Shown: positions 26,177-35,100 of the stretch, piece after piece
Numbering within the stretch: position 1 is the first letter of the stretch
Layout: each line of letters begins with the position of its first letter
Assembly: GCA_015075365.1 (NCBI GenBank)
Contig: JABTUN010000001.1
Location: 310,001-374,000, forward strand
Reading direction: 5' to 3'
Length of the DNA stretch: 64,000 bases
DNA from: Verrucomicrobiaceae bacterium
GTDB taxonomy: Bacteria > Verrucomicrobiota > Verrucomicrobiia > Verrucomicrobiales > Verrucomicrobiaceae
Translations under genes and position numbers: made by a program
The notes under the pieces: generated by a model
Told to the model about the DNA's origin: nothing
Database searches by the model: none
Seen by the model: only the letters and a program-made list of their open reading frames with translations

Positions 26177-29100
26177 TCAGCCGACGGGCGATGCATCCGC
26201 GACAGCACATGCGGCCGGCATTGTCGAAAGCCGGTCGTGCGCGTCTTTGACGCGTTGCAGCATCTCGTCGGCGCGGCGGAAGAGGACGGGAGACCAGAGG
26301 CGCTGGATTTCCCAGCCCTGGCCGCGCAGGACGCGGGTGCGGAAGATGTCCCACTCGACGGGATCGGGCGTTTTGTGGAAACGGCTGAAGTCGGTGAGCA
26401 CACCGACGGTGACATCAGCAGGCATGACCGGGTGGATGCAGGCGACATCGACGCAGAAGCCCTCATTGCCCCAATGAATGTGCGAGCCGGTGGCGTGGCG
26501 TTGGAGCAGCGTCGCGCCGATGGCGGCGGCGAGGGGCGAGGGTGTGGCGTTGTCCCAGTTTTTGAGCTCGGGCTTCGCATCGCGCCGCATTTGTTCGAGC
26601 TCGTCCTGATAGCTGGCGAAGAACTCGGCCAGTTTTTCGGCGTAGCGCAGGTAGGCGTAGAGTTGCAGGCGGCCGTTCGGGATTTGACCGGGCGGCACGG
26701 CCTCGACGGCGGTGTATTCGGCGGCGGGAATGGAGGTGAGCACATGCACGGCATCGCGCGCGCGGGTGACGAGCACATTGAGGCGGCGGCCGCCCTCGCG
26801 CTGGGACAGCGCGCCGAAATTTCGGCGGAATTTGCCCTGCGGATCGGGCCCGAACGTGGTGCTGATGATCATCACATCGCGCTCGTCTCCTTGCACGTTC
26901 TCCAGGTTCTTCACAAACAGGCCTTCAAACGAATCGCGGCCCTTGCGGCTCTTCGCGATCTCGTAGCGCTTTGCAAACTCGGCGTCGCTTTCGATGCGCG
27001 AGGCGAGGGCGTCGTGGATGGCCTCTTTTTGCGTGAGATTGAAGCACGCGACGCCGATGGACGGCGGCTCCGGCTCCGCGAGCAGTTCCGCGATGAGATT
27101 CACCGCCGCCTCGGCCTCTTTTTGGTTCGCGCGTTCGAGATACACGCCATCGACGCGATGCAGCCGGATCGGCGTGTTGAGTGCCTTGTGGCGAGGATGG
27201 CCGGGGATCGGCTGGAGGCGCGATCCGTAGTAGTGCTCGTTGGAAAAGCCGATCAGCGCCTCGTTGCGGCTGCGGTAATGCACATCGAGATAGGCTTCGC
27301 GCACATCGAGATTGAGCGCGGCAGTGAGCAGATCCTCCGCCTCGGACTGCTGCTGGTAAAACAGCTCCTCGGCGGTCTCCGCGTCGCTGTCGCCACTGTC
27401 AGCGAGCGCGCTCTCGAAGAAGCGCGTGGGCGGGAGCTGCTTCTGGTCGCCCGCGATGACGACGCGTTTCCCGCGAAGCAGCACGGGGAGAGCCTCCTCC
27501 AGACGGCACTGCGAGGCTTCGTCAAAAATGACGGCATCGAAGATGGCATGACGTGGGAAAATCTGCGCCACAGTCGAGGGACTGGCCATCCACACGGGGC
27601 AGAGATCGTAGATTGGGTCACCGCCTTCGACTTCCGCGCCAGTGGCGAGCATCTGACGCAGTTTGAGCGCTTTTTTGCCTTTCACATAAAGACGCTGCCG
27701 CAGGCCGGAGCCGAGCTTGTTGAGTTGTGTGCCCGTCGCCGCCAGCAGGCGGCTCTTTTGATGATTCTGCCACAAAAAGCAGATGTGGGTGCCGGCGAGC
27801 TTCAATTTCTCCTGCGAGAGCTTCAAGAAGCTGTCAAAGGCCGCCTCGACACGATCTCCATCAATCGCCGCGAGCGCCGGATCTATCTTCAAGCGGTCGC
27901 GTAGCGTGTTTTCGACTGCGAGACGGCGAAACGCGGCCAGAACGGCCTCCGAGCCTGCTCCAGCAGCCACAAGTGCATCGGCGGGCTTTTGCATCGACGG
28001 AGGCAGTTGAGCCAGCGCATGTCGCAAACGCACCATGTCCTCCAAACTGGCCGCGTGCGCCACCCAGGCCGCCGTGGTGTCACGCACCGCGTTTTCACCG
28101 AGCCAGCGCGGCAGCACGATTCCGGGCGCATGAGCGGCAAACAGACCGCTTTTCGTCACGAGCGCGGAAACGTGCTCGATCTGCCGCAACCAACGCGCCT
28201 CGGCTTCGAGCGCGTCCGCCAGTTTCGTGAGTGATTCGATGTCCGTGCCCGCTGTGGAGCCGCCGAGCTTCACCAGACTGCTTTGAGCCTGCCACAAGGT
28301 CTGCGCTAGGTTCGCCTGGGATTGCAGCGTGGCATCATCGGGCAAAGCAACCGTGCTGGAGCCTGTGGCGCGCGCCAGCCAGTCGGCGACGAGCAGGCGG
28401 TTCTTCAGACCTTGATAAAAAGCGAGTCCCTGCTGCCATCCGGCATCCAAACCGAGTCCAAGAGGCACGAGCGCGGCGGTGGCGGCCTTTTTCTCGGAGA
28501 AGGCGAAGAGCCGCTGGAAAAAACTGCCCGCGACGGCCTGCCACGCTGTCAACGCGGCCAGATTCGGATTCACGGCGCTGAGCGTCAGCATACCGGCGCT
28601 GCGCGCGCTGCCCAAAAGCGTGCGATCCAGCGCGGCGGAGCGTGTTTGCTCCAGCCACGCGCTCACATCAGCGCTTTCGCTCAAAAGCTCCGCGCGTCGG
28701 CCTGCGGGCGCGGCGGAGACGGCTTGAAGAAACTCTGTGTCGTGATTTGCGATCAGCGTGCGGATTTGCGCGGCGACGCCTTCACGCTGCGCAGCCTGGC
28801 CTGCGGGCGGCTGGTTCGTGTCCACAGGCGTCAACATGGGCTCGGGCTTGGATGCATCCGCCTTTTCCGCCGCCGAATTAATCGCTTCCAACGTGGCGCG
28901 TGTGTCGCCGCTGCTGCGGCCGAGGAAATCGGTCAACGTGATGCCGAGCAGGCCTCGAAAGGGATTCGCCGGATAGCCGGCCTTCTCCGCGCGGCGGCAG
29001 ATTTCATCCAGTGTCGTGCTGGCCGCATCGACTTCCTTCGTTTGCAGGCCGGGAACGGCCTCGATGGCCGGAATGTCATCGCGCGTGGCAAAACCGAGCC

Positions 29101-30499
29101 ACGCGCCGAGCAGCGCGTGAAAACTCTCCACGCCTTCGCCACCATGCAGTTTCTGGCGATAACCTTCCAGCTCCGCGTGGATCGCAGCGAGCTGCTGGTT
29201 CACCGATTCGAGCTGCGGACGCGGATCTTTGACCGGCGCGGCGTCCGCGAGGTTTTCGAGCTGCTCGCGCAGGCCCATGTAGAAGTCCTTGCGGTCGCTG
29301 CTGGGATCGTGAACGACACCGCAGAGATCGCCGAGGCCGACGGCGTCGAGGCGATACTTCACAACATCGAGCGCGGTGCGCTTGTCGCAGACGAACAAGA
29401 CGCGCTCTCCGCGCGCGAGGTGGTCCGCGATCATGTTGGTGATCGTCTGGCTCTTTCCGGTGCCGGGCGGGCCATGAACGACGAGTGCTTTGGCTGAACG
29501 TGCAGCCAGCACGGCATTCGCCTGGCAGGGATCGGCGTTTGAGACGAGCCACTCGGCGCTGAAATCGCGCTTTTGCACGGTGACGACGGGTTCCGGCGTT
29601 TCGGGCTCCTTCGGCTCGTGAAGCGCCTGCGGATCGAGAAAGGCGGACACGGGCTCCTGGAGCGTGGTTTCATTCTCCATCATCCAGCGCGTGTCACGCA
29701 GCAGGGATTGATTCGAGAGCGGGAACAGGCCCAGCACGGCAGAGGGAAGAACAGAAGTGCCTGGCGGCAGTTTCTCCAGCGCGGGGACGGCGGAGAGCAT
29801 CGTGTCCGCGTGAAACTCCGGCGCGGCGGCGAGATCGAGGAGCGTGTTGATCTGCTTCAGCAGTTCGTCCACCTCGCGCCATGGATCGGCGGCTTCATCA
29901 TCGAGATAGATGTCGCCGAGCGTCTTCCCTGTCTGCCGCTCCAGCCACGCGATGAGCGCCGGATTCGCCACGAGCAGGTCCGCGCCCTCGCCGGAGCATT
30001 CGATCGTGATTCCTGCGCGCGAGGCCGTGCGCACTTGCAATTCGATAGGCATGAGCAGCAACGGCGCGAGCACGCGGCTCGATCCGCGCACGCCTTTCTC
30101 CTCGCCCATCGGCGGCATCGAGATGAGCGGAAAGCCGAGCGCGAGGCAGGACTCGCCGTGGTCGTTCATGTACTCGAGCGCGTCATCGGCGATGTCGCGC
30201 AGCTTTTTGAGCAGCTTGGTTTGCCGCTGATGCGCGTCGCGCGCCTGCTTTTGCTCATCCGACCACTCCGCCTCGGGAAAGTCCGGCGCGGTGAAGGCGG
30301 GCACCTTGGCCGGGAACTCGATCTTGCGCTTTTCGAGCAGCGTCTTCATCGCGCCCGCGGGTTCCAGGCCCTTGAGCAGCGCCAGATCCATCCAGTCGCA
30401 GCGCTGGCGCGACCGGTGAGGGCGCGCATTCATCGAGGGGCCGTGAACGAGGCTCGCGTAGAGCCGCTGCAGCATGGTTTCGAGGATCATGGACGGCAT
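26177..30499 (-). CDS. COG1112-type superfamily 1 helicase with DUF4011-like N-terminus and C-terminal nuclease-like domain
   Basis: 1440-residue cytoplasmic protein. The N-terminal 330 residues resemble the DUF4011 region of large SF1 helicases (GESCLALGFPLISM, LLLMPIELQVRT). Walker A is VVHGPPGTGKSQTITNM near 340-355. The insert between lobes is about 600 residues of mostly helical sequence. Walker B and later motifs are IFDEASQCRLEEALP near 991, VVIAGDQKQLPPTRFF, NVQGDERDVMIIS near 1203 and LNVLVTRARDAVHVL. The last 110 residues resemble the Vsr/MTES_1575-type PD-(D/E)xK region (FCVDVACIHP, WDIFRTRVLRGQGWEIQRLW). Related proteins occur in phage defence (for example Mokosh uses COG1112 helicases) but also alone. 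No second defence gene is adjacent, so a defence role is only a possibility. Confidence 0.85.
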   Translation of the reverse strand: MPSMILETMLQRLYASLVHGPSMNARPHRSRQRCDWMDLALLKGLEPAGAMKTLLEKRKIEFPAKVPAFTAPDFPEAEWSDEQKQARDAHQRQTKLLKKLRDIADDALEYMNDHGESCLALGFPLISMPPMGEEKGVRGSSRVLAPLLLMPIELQVRTASRAGITIECSGEGADLLVANPALIAWLERQTGKTLGDIYLDDEAADPWREVDELLKQINTLLDLAAAPEFHADTMLSAVPALEKLPPGTSVLPSAVLGLFPLSNQSLLRDTRWMMENETTLQEPVSAFLDPQALHEPKEPETPEPVVTVQKRDFSAEWLVSNADPCQANAVLAARSAKALVVHGPPGTGKSQTITNMIADHLARGERVLFVCDKRTALDVVKYRLDAVGLGDLCGVVHDPSSDRKDFYMGLREQLENLADAAPVKDPRPQLESVNQQLAAIHAELEGYRQKLHGGEGVESFHALLGAWLGFATRDDIPAIEAVPGLQTKEVDAASTTLDEICRRAEKAGYPANPFRGLLGITLTDFLGRSSGDTRATLEAINSAAEKADASKPEPMLTPVDTNQPPAGQAAQREGVAAQIRTLIANHDTEFLQAVSAAPAGRRAELLSESADVSAWLEQTRSAALDRTLLGSARSAGMLTLSAVNPNLAALTAWQAVAGSFFQRLFAFSEKKAATAALVPLGLGLDAGWQQGLAFYQGLKNRLLVADWLARATGSSTVALPDDATLQSQANLAQTLWQAQSSLVKLGGSTAGTDIESLTKLADALEAEARWLRQIEHVSALVTKSGLFAAHAPGIVLPRWLGENAVRDTTAAWVAHAASLEDMVRLRHALAQLPPSMQKPADALVAAGAGSEAVLAAFRRLAVENTLRDRLKIDPALAAIDGDRVEAAFDSFLKLSQEKLKLAGTHICFLWQNHQKSRLLAATGTQLNKLGSGLRQRLYVKGKKALKLRQMLATGAEVEGGDPIYDLCPVWMASPSTVAQIFPRHAIFDAVIFDEASQCRLEEALPVLLRGKRVVIAGDQKQLPPTRFFESALADSGDSDAETAEELFYQQQSEAEDLLTAALNLDVREAYLDVHYRSRNEALIGFSNEHYYGSRLQPIPGHPRHKALNTPIRLHRVDGVYLERANQKEAEAAVNLIAELLAEPEPPSIGVACFNLTQKEAIHDALASRIESDAEFAKRYEIAKSRKGRDSFEGLFVKNLENVQGDERDVMIISTTFGPDPQGKFRRNFGALSQREGGRRLNVLVTRARDAVHVLTSIPAAEYTAVEAVPPGQIPNGRLQLYAYLRYAEKLAEFFASYQDELEQMRRDAKPELKNWDNATPSPLAAAIGATLLQRHATGSHIHWGNEGFCVDVACIHPVMPADVTVGVLTDFSRFHKTPDPVEWDIFRTRVLRGQGWEIQRLWSPVLFRRADEMLQRVKDAHDRLSTMPAACAVADASPVG

Positions 30500-30515
30500 G
30501 AAAGCCGGAAAGGGG

Positions 30516-30538
30516 GCGCAAGTCCATGACTTGGGCGC
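30516..30538. promoter_or_regulatory. Inverted repeat between divergent helicase and sulfatase genes
   Basis: Arms GCGCAAGTC (30516-30524) and GACTTGGGCGC (30528-30538) around CAT, with a 2-nt bulge. It lies 17 nt upstream of the helicase start codon and could be an operator. Evidence is symmetry only. Confidence 0.3.
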
Positions 30539-30610
30539 ATTTTACTGAAGGCCGTTGGAAATCCGCAAGGCGTGACATCCGCCAGGTCGTACCATGGACC
30601 ATGGGCCACG

Positions 30611-31978
30611 ATGCGCACGCTGCTTTTCCTGTTCATGTCCGGCGCCGGTCTTGTGGCCGCGCCGAACGTTCTTTTCATCGTTTCGGACGACCAGCGGCCG
30701 GACACGATCCGCGCGCTGGGGAACGCGGTGATCGAGACGCCGAATCTTGACCGCCTGGTCGCACGGGGCACGGCTTTCACACGCGCGTATGCGGGTTATC
30801 CAATCTGCCATGTGAGCCGGGCGCAGATGCTGACGGGGACGCATGCCTTCAAGGCGCTGCCGAAGTATCCCGGCAGTGGAATTGATCCGAAACTCACCAC
30901 GCTGGCGGGGACCTTTCAAAAAGCGGGCTATCACACCTGCTACACCGGCAAATGGCACAATGACGGCCATCCGATGCAGCGCGGTTACACAACGACGAGC
31001 GGGCTTTACTCCAGCGGGGGCGGAAAAGGCATCACGCAGCCGGAAACCGATGATCGAGGCCGTCCGTTGACCGGTTATCGCGGCTGGACCTTCAAGGACG
31101 CGGACAACAAGCCCGAACTGGACAAAGGTGTCGGCCTGCAAGCCGACAACAGCCGCCACATCGCCGACGGAGCCATTGGCGGCATTCAAAACGCCCCGGA
31201 GGGCAAACCTTGGTACGTGCATGTGAACTTCGCCTTTCCACATGATCCGCGCCAGTGGCCCGAGGGCATGAAAAACCGCTATGATCCGGCCAAGGTGCCG
31301 CTGCCGGCTAATTTCGCGGCGAAGCACCCTTTCGACCACGGCAACATCGACGGCCGCGACGAGCAGCTTTTGCCTGTGCCGCGCACGGAGACGGCGGTGC
31401 GCGAGGAACTGGCGCTGTATTACGCGATGATCACCGACCTCGACGCGCAAGTGGGCCGCATTCTCGACGCGCTGCCCTCTCCCGACGACACGATCGTCCT
31501 TTTCACCTCCGACCAGGGGCTGGCGCTGGGCAGCCACGGGCTGCTGGGGAAGCAGAACTGCTACGAGCACAGCATCCGCAGCCCGTTGATCGTGTGCGGC
31601 CCCGGATTGCCCAAAAACAGGCGCAGCGCGGCGCTGGTGACGCTGCATGACCTGTTTCCGACGTTGTGCGGGTTGTGCGGCATCGACATTCCCGGGTCGG
31701 TGACCGGGAAGAGCCTGGCCCCGCTGCTGCGGGGAGAGGTGGAGGCGGTGCATGATGTTGTGACGGGGATGTTCACCGACACGCAGCGCATGATTTGCGA
31801 CGCGCGGTGGAAGCTGATCGTGTATCCGCAGGCGGGGCGGGAGCAGTTGTTCGACTTGCAGGACGATCCCCACGAACTGCGTGACCTGAGCACCGATCCC
31901 GCCCGACGCGGGCGGCTGGAGCAGATGCGGGAGAGGCTGACGGCCTGGAGGCTGGCGAACGGCGACCCGCTGCGCTGA
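30611..31978 (+). CDS. Secreted sulfatase 2 (iduronate/choline sulfatase-like) with CHVSR active-site motif
   Basis: 455-residue exported sulfatase; the ATG at 30611 gives a signal peptide (MRTLLFLFMSGAGLVAA). The fold starts with PNVLFIVSDDQRPDTIRAL. The formylglycine motif is ICHVSRAQMLTG, with Val where most have Pro or Ala (C-x-P/A-x-R), yet Cys and Arg are kept. Other family features are CYTGKWHNDGHP, a FTSDQGLALGSHGLLGKQ metal and sulfate site, and a C-terminal FDLQDDPHELRDLS common to sulfatases of this type. The substrate is unknown. It is divergent from the helicase gene and followed by a 180-nt gap before the DUF1800 gene. Confidence 0.92.
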   Translation: MRTLLFLFMSGAGLVAAPNVLFIVSDDQRPDTIRALGNAVIETPNLDRLVARGTAFTRAYAGYPICHVSRAQMLTGTHAFKALPKYPGSGIDPKLTTLAGTFQKAGYHTCYTGKWHNDGHPMQRGYTTTSGLYSSGGGKGITQPETDDRGRPLTGYRGWTFKDADNKPELDKGVGLQADNSRHIADGAIGGIQNAPEGKPWYVHVNFAFPHDPRQWPEGMKNRYDPAKVPLPANFAAKHPFDHGNIDGRDEQLLPVPRTETAVREELALYYAMITDLDAQVGRILDALPSPDDTIVLFTSDQGLALGSHGLLGKQNCYEHSIRSPLIVCGPGLPKNRRSAALVTLHDLFPTLCGLCGIDIPGSVTGKSLAPLLRGEVEAVHDVVTGMFTDTQRMICDARWKLIVYPQAGREQLFDLQDDPHELRDLSTDPARRGRLEQMRERLTAWRLANGDPLR

Positions 31979-31981
31979 GAA

Positions 31982-32017
31982 GGCGGGCGGCGGGCATCTT
32001 TCAAACCACCGCCCACC
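31982..32017 (+). terminator. Possible GC-rich hairpin after sulfatase 2
   Basis: GGCGGGCGG (31982-31990) can pair with CCGCCCACC (32009-32017) with one mismatch, just after the stop codon. No T-run follows, so this is weak evidence for termination. Confidence 0.25.
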
Positions 32018-32042
32018 GCCACAAGGCGCTACAAAATGGGCA

Positions 32043-32083
32043 TTGACCCCAAAGCGCGGAATTTGGTATTTTTCCAAAATTCC
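32043..32083 (+). promoter_or_regulatory. Predicted promoter of the DUF1800 gene with inverted repeat over the -10 box
   Basis: TTGACC at 32043-32048, an 18-nt spacer, TATTTT at 32067-32072. A near-perfect inverted repeat, GGAATTTGG (32058-32066) and CCAAAATTCC (32074-32083), flanks the -10 box. A protein bound here would block polymerase, so it is a reasonable operator candidate. The start codon is about 87 nt downstream. Confidence 0.4.
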
Positions 32084-32158
32084 CTGACCCCGCGTGCCCT
32101 GAACCAGGCCTTCGCCGGCCTGACGGGCACCAGCCCCAGCCTCCACCCCGCCATCCCC

Positions 32159-35100
32159 ATGCGTCCGCCCACGTCACGCCTGTCGTCGTCGCTCACAGCC
32201 ATTTTCCTCGCCTTGGGCGCGCCCGGCGCCCAGGCAGGCGGGGACAACTTCAGCACCGGCCCCGGACAAGGAGGCCCCGACGGCCTCTGCGATGTGTGGC
32301 AGTGGATGTTCAATGGCTGGGGTCTCAATCCCAGTGACGACTTGGACAATGACGGCTGCTCCAATCTGGTCGAGAGCCTGGCGGGCACGGACCCGCGCAA
32401 GCCGGGGGACTGTCTCAAGGTGGGGAACACGGTGGTTTCCGGAAACTCGGTGGTGTTTTCCTTCGACGCGGAGCGGGGCAAAAAATACCGCGTACTTTGC
32501 TCGGACACGCCCTCGGACGCCCCGGAGAACTGGAGCCCGGTGGCCGGAGCGGAAAAGGTGCCCTCAGCAGACAATCCGGGCGAGACGATCGTGATCACGA
32601 AGCCGGCAGGGTCGAAGAAGTTTTACAAACTGGAAGTGACGGATCAGGACCAGGACGGGGACGGGCTTTCCGACTGGGTGGAAGGAAAAACGGGCAGTGA
32701 TCCCTCACAGGCGACCAGCGCCAGCAATGCGTCCGGAGGCGTGGCGAGCGACGCGGACACGCTGGCGTCCCTGATGTCCGTCACGGTGACGCCCGGCGCG
32801 GTGGAAGCCTTTGAAAAAGAGGGCGTGGAGGCGACGGTGCGCGTGCAGCGCACGGTGGGCACCATGCCACTGCGGATCAAGCTGACAGGGCTGCCAGGGG
32901 CGACGCTGCCGACGAAGTCCAGCGCCGGTGGATCCGATTTCGTCATCAAGTCCATGAGCGGGGAAGTGACGGACACGGTGCAACTGCCGGCCGGCCAGGG
33001 TGTGAGCGAGCCTTATGAGATCGCCCGCATCGCGCCGGTGCCGGACGCGACGCTGGAGGTGCCGGAGGAGCTCAAGATCGCGGTGGCGGTGCCGGCGGCC
33101 CTGGAATCCTCCGGCGGAACCGGGGCCACGGTGAAGATTTATGACGCGAACCCGGCCGATCCGGCCAACCAGCAGCTCTATGTGGCCTTCCTGGGCCGCG
33201 AGGCGGGCGCCGCGAGCACGGCGAGCGGCTATGCGACGGCGCTGGTGGACGGCGCGAACAACACAGCGAGCATTTCGGTGGTCTTCAACAATCTGTCCTC
33301 CGACCAGAACACGGCCTACATCCGCATCGGCCCGGACCTGGAGGTGCAGGTGCTGCCTCTGGGCCAGGTAAGCGGCACGAACTGGAACATCCGCGCGGCG
33401 CAGACCATTCCGACGGACCAGCGGATGCTCGACGCGCTGGAGGACGGGGAGGTTTATGTGGCGATCACCACGGTGAACTTCCCGGACAAGGAAATCTGGG
33501 GCTATTTCAACAAGGCGGCGGGCTCGGTGAATTTCGACGAGGCGAACCCGAACCTGGCCGCGCCGGTGCTGGGCAGCACGTTGTGGGAAACGCCGGCGGG
33601 CGAGGCGCTGGAGCGCGACATCTGGCGTTTCATGAACCAGGCCACGATGGGCGGCACGACAGCGCTGTACAACGAAATCCGGGCGGAGGTGGACGCGGCC
33701 ATCAGCGGCGGCGGCACCTATCTCCAGGGCCTGTCAAACTGGATGGACAAGCAGATGGACCCCGCGCAGACACCCACGCTGAACTACCGGCAGCTCGTGA
33801 CGGCGGCGGACATGGAGGAATTCGCGCTGCGGGGGAACAAACCGATCACCTACAACGCCGATCCGCAGCAAAACGGCGGCACCATCGGCGTGACCTTTGT
33901 CAACGGCATGCCGGTGGCGAACGCCGGGAGTCCGAACACGAATGATCCAGGCAACAACTACCCGGGCGGAGGCAACACGGGCTCCCCGAACCGCCGCCGC
34001 GAATGGTGGACGATGATCTTGCAAAGCCGTGACCACCTGCGCCAGCGGGTGACGCAGGCGCTGAGCGAAATCTGCGTGATCTCCGAGCGCGACACCATCG
34101 TGTCGAACTTTGGTTACGGGGCGGCGAACTGGTGGGACATGCTGGCGGCGGGCGCCTTCGGCAAATATCGCGATCTGCTGCAAAATGTGACGCTGAACCC
34201 GATGATGGGCATTTATCTCACCAGCATGGCCAACCGAGCCACCTACGAGTCAGGCGGCATCGTGATCAGCCCGGACGAGAACTACGCGCGCGAGATCATG
34301 CAGCTCTTTTCCATCGGCCTGGTGCTCCGGCACCCGGACGGCAGCCTGATCCTGAGCGAGGAGGGCCTGCCGATCGCCACCTACGACAACAATGACATCA
34401 CGGAGCTGGCACGCGTGTTCACCGGCTTCTCCCATGGCGCGCGCAACGGAACCGTTCGTGCCGACCGCCTGACAGGCTACGGCGGCGTGGGAACGACCGA
34501 TCAGCGCATTTCCCCGACCGTTTATGCCAACGGCAGCACGAACAACATCTGGTTCGGGCGCCAGGACGGCCACCGGTTCTGGCAGACTCCCTGGATCACG
34601 CCCATGGTGGTGATCGGCCTCCAGGGGACGACGGTTTACCACGATTTCAACGCGAAGACCCTCTTTGCAGCCAAGCACGGCGAGCTGCCGCTGCCTGCGC
34701 AGACCGTGAACAACGCTTCTCCGTTTGTCCCGGCCACGGATGCCGCCACGCACGCCATGGCGATGGACGAGGTGGTCAAGGCGCATGACATGCTGGCCGG
34801 CAGGGCAACGGATGCCACCTACCCGGACTATGACGAGGTGAGCCCCGCGCGCCCCGGCCACACGAACACTCCGGTCAACATCTCCCGCTGGCTGATCCAA
34901 CGCCTGGTGACCTCGAACCCCTCCGCCGGCTACATTTACCGGGTGCAGAACGCTTACCGTGGCTCGAACGGGAATCTCGGCGCGGTGGTGAAGGCCATCC
35001 TGCTCGACTACGAGGCGCGCAGCCTGCAACTGGCGGACACGGCGGTGTCCCACGGCAAGCTGAAAGAGCCGATGATTCATTTTGCGCACATCCTGCGCCA

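Noticed and set aside
23949..26354. Long open frame of about 800 codons on the minus strand opposite the multidomain redox gene, and a similar 655-codon one at 36845-38812
   Set aside because: Both lie antisense to genes with clear domains, have no signal or motif, and are rich in Arg, Gly, Ala and His as expected for antisense reading of GC-rich codons.
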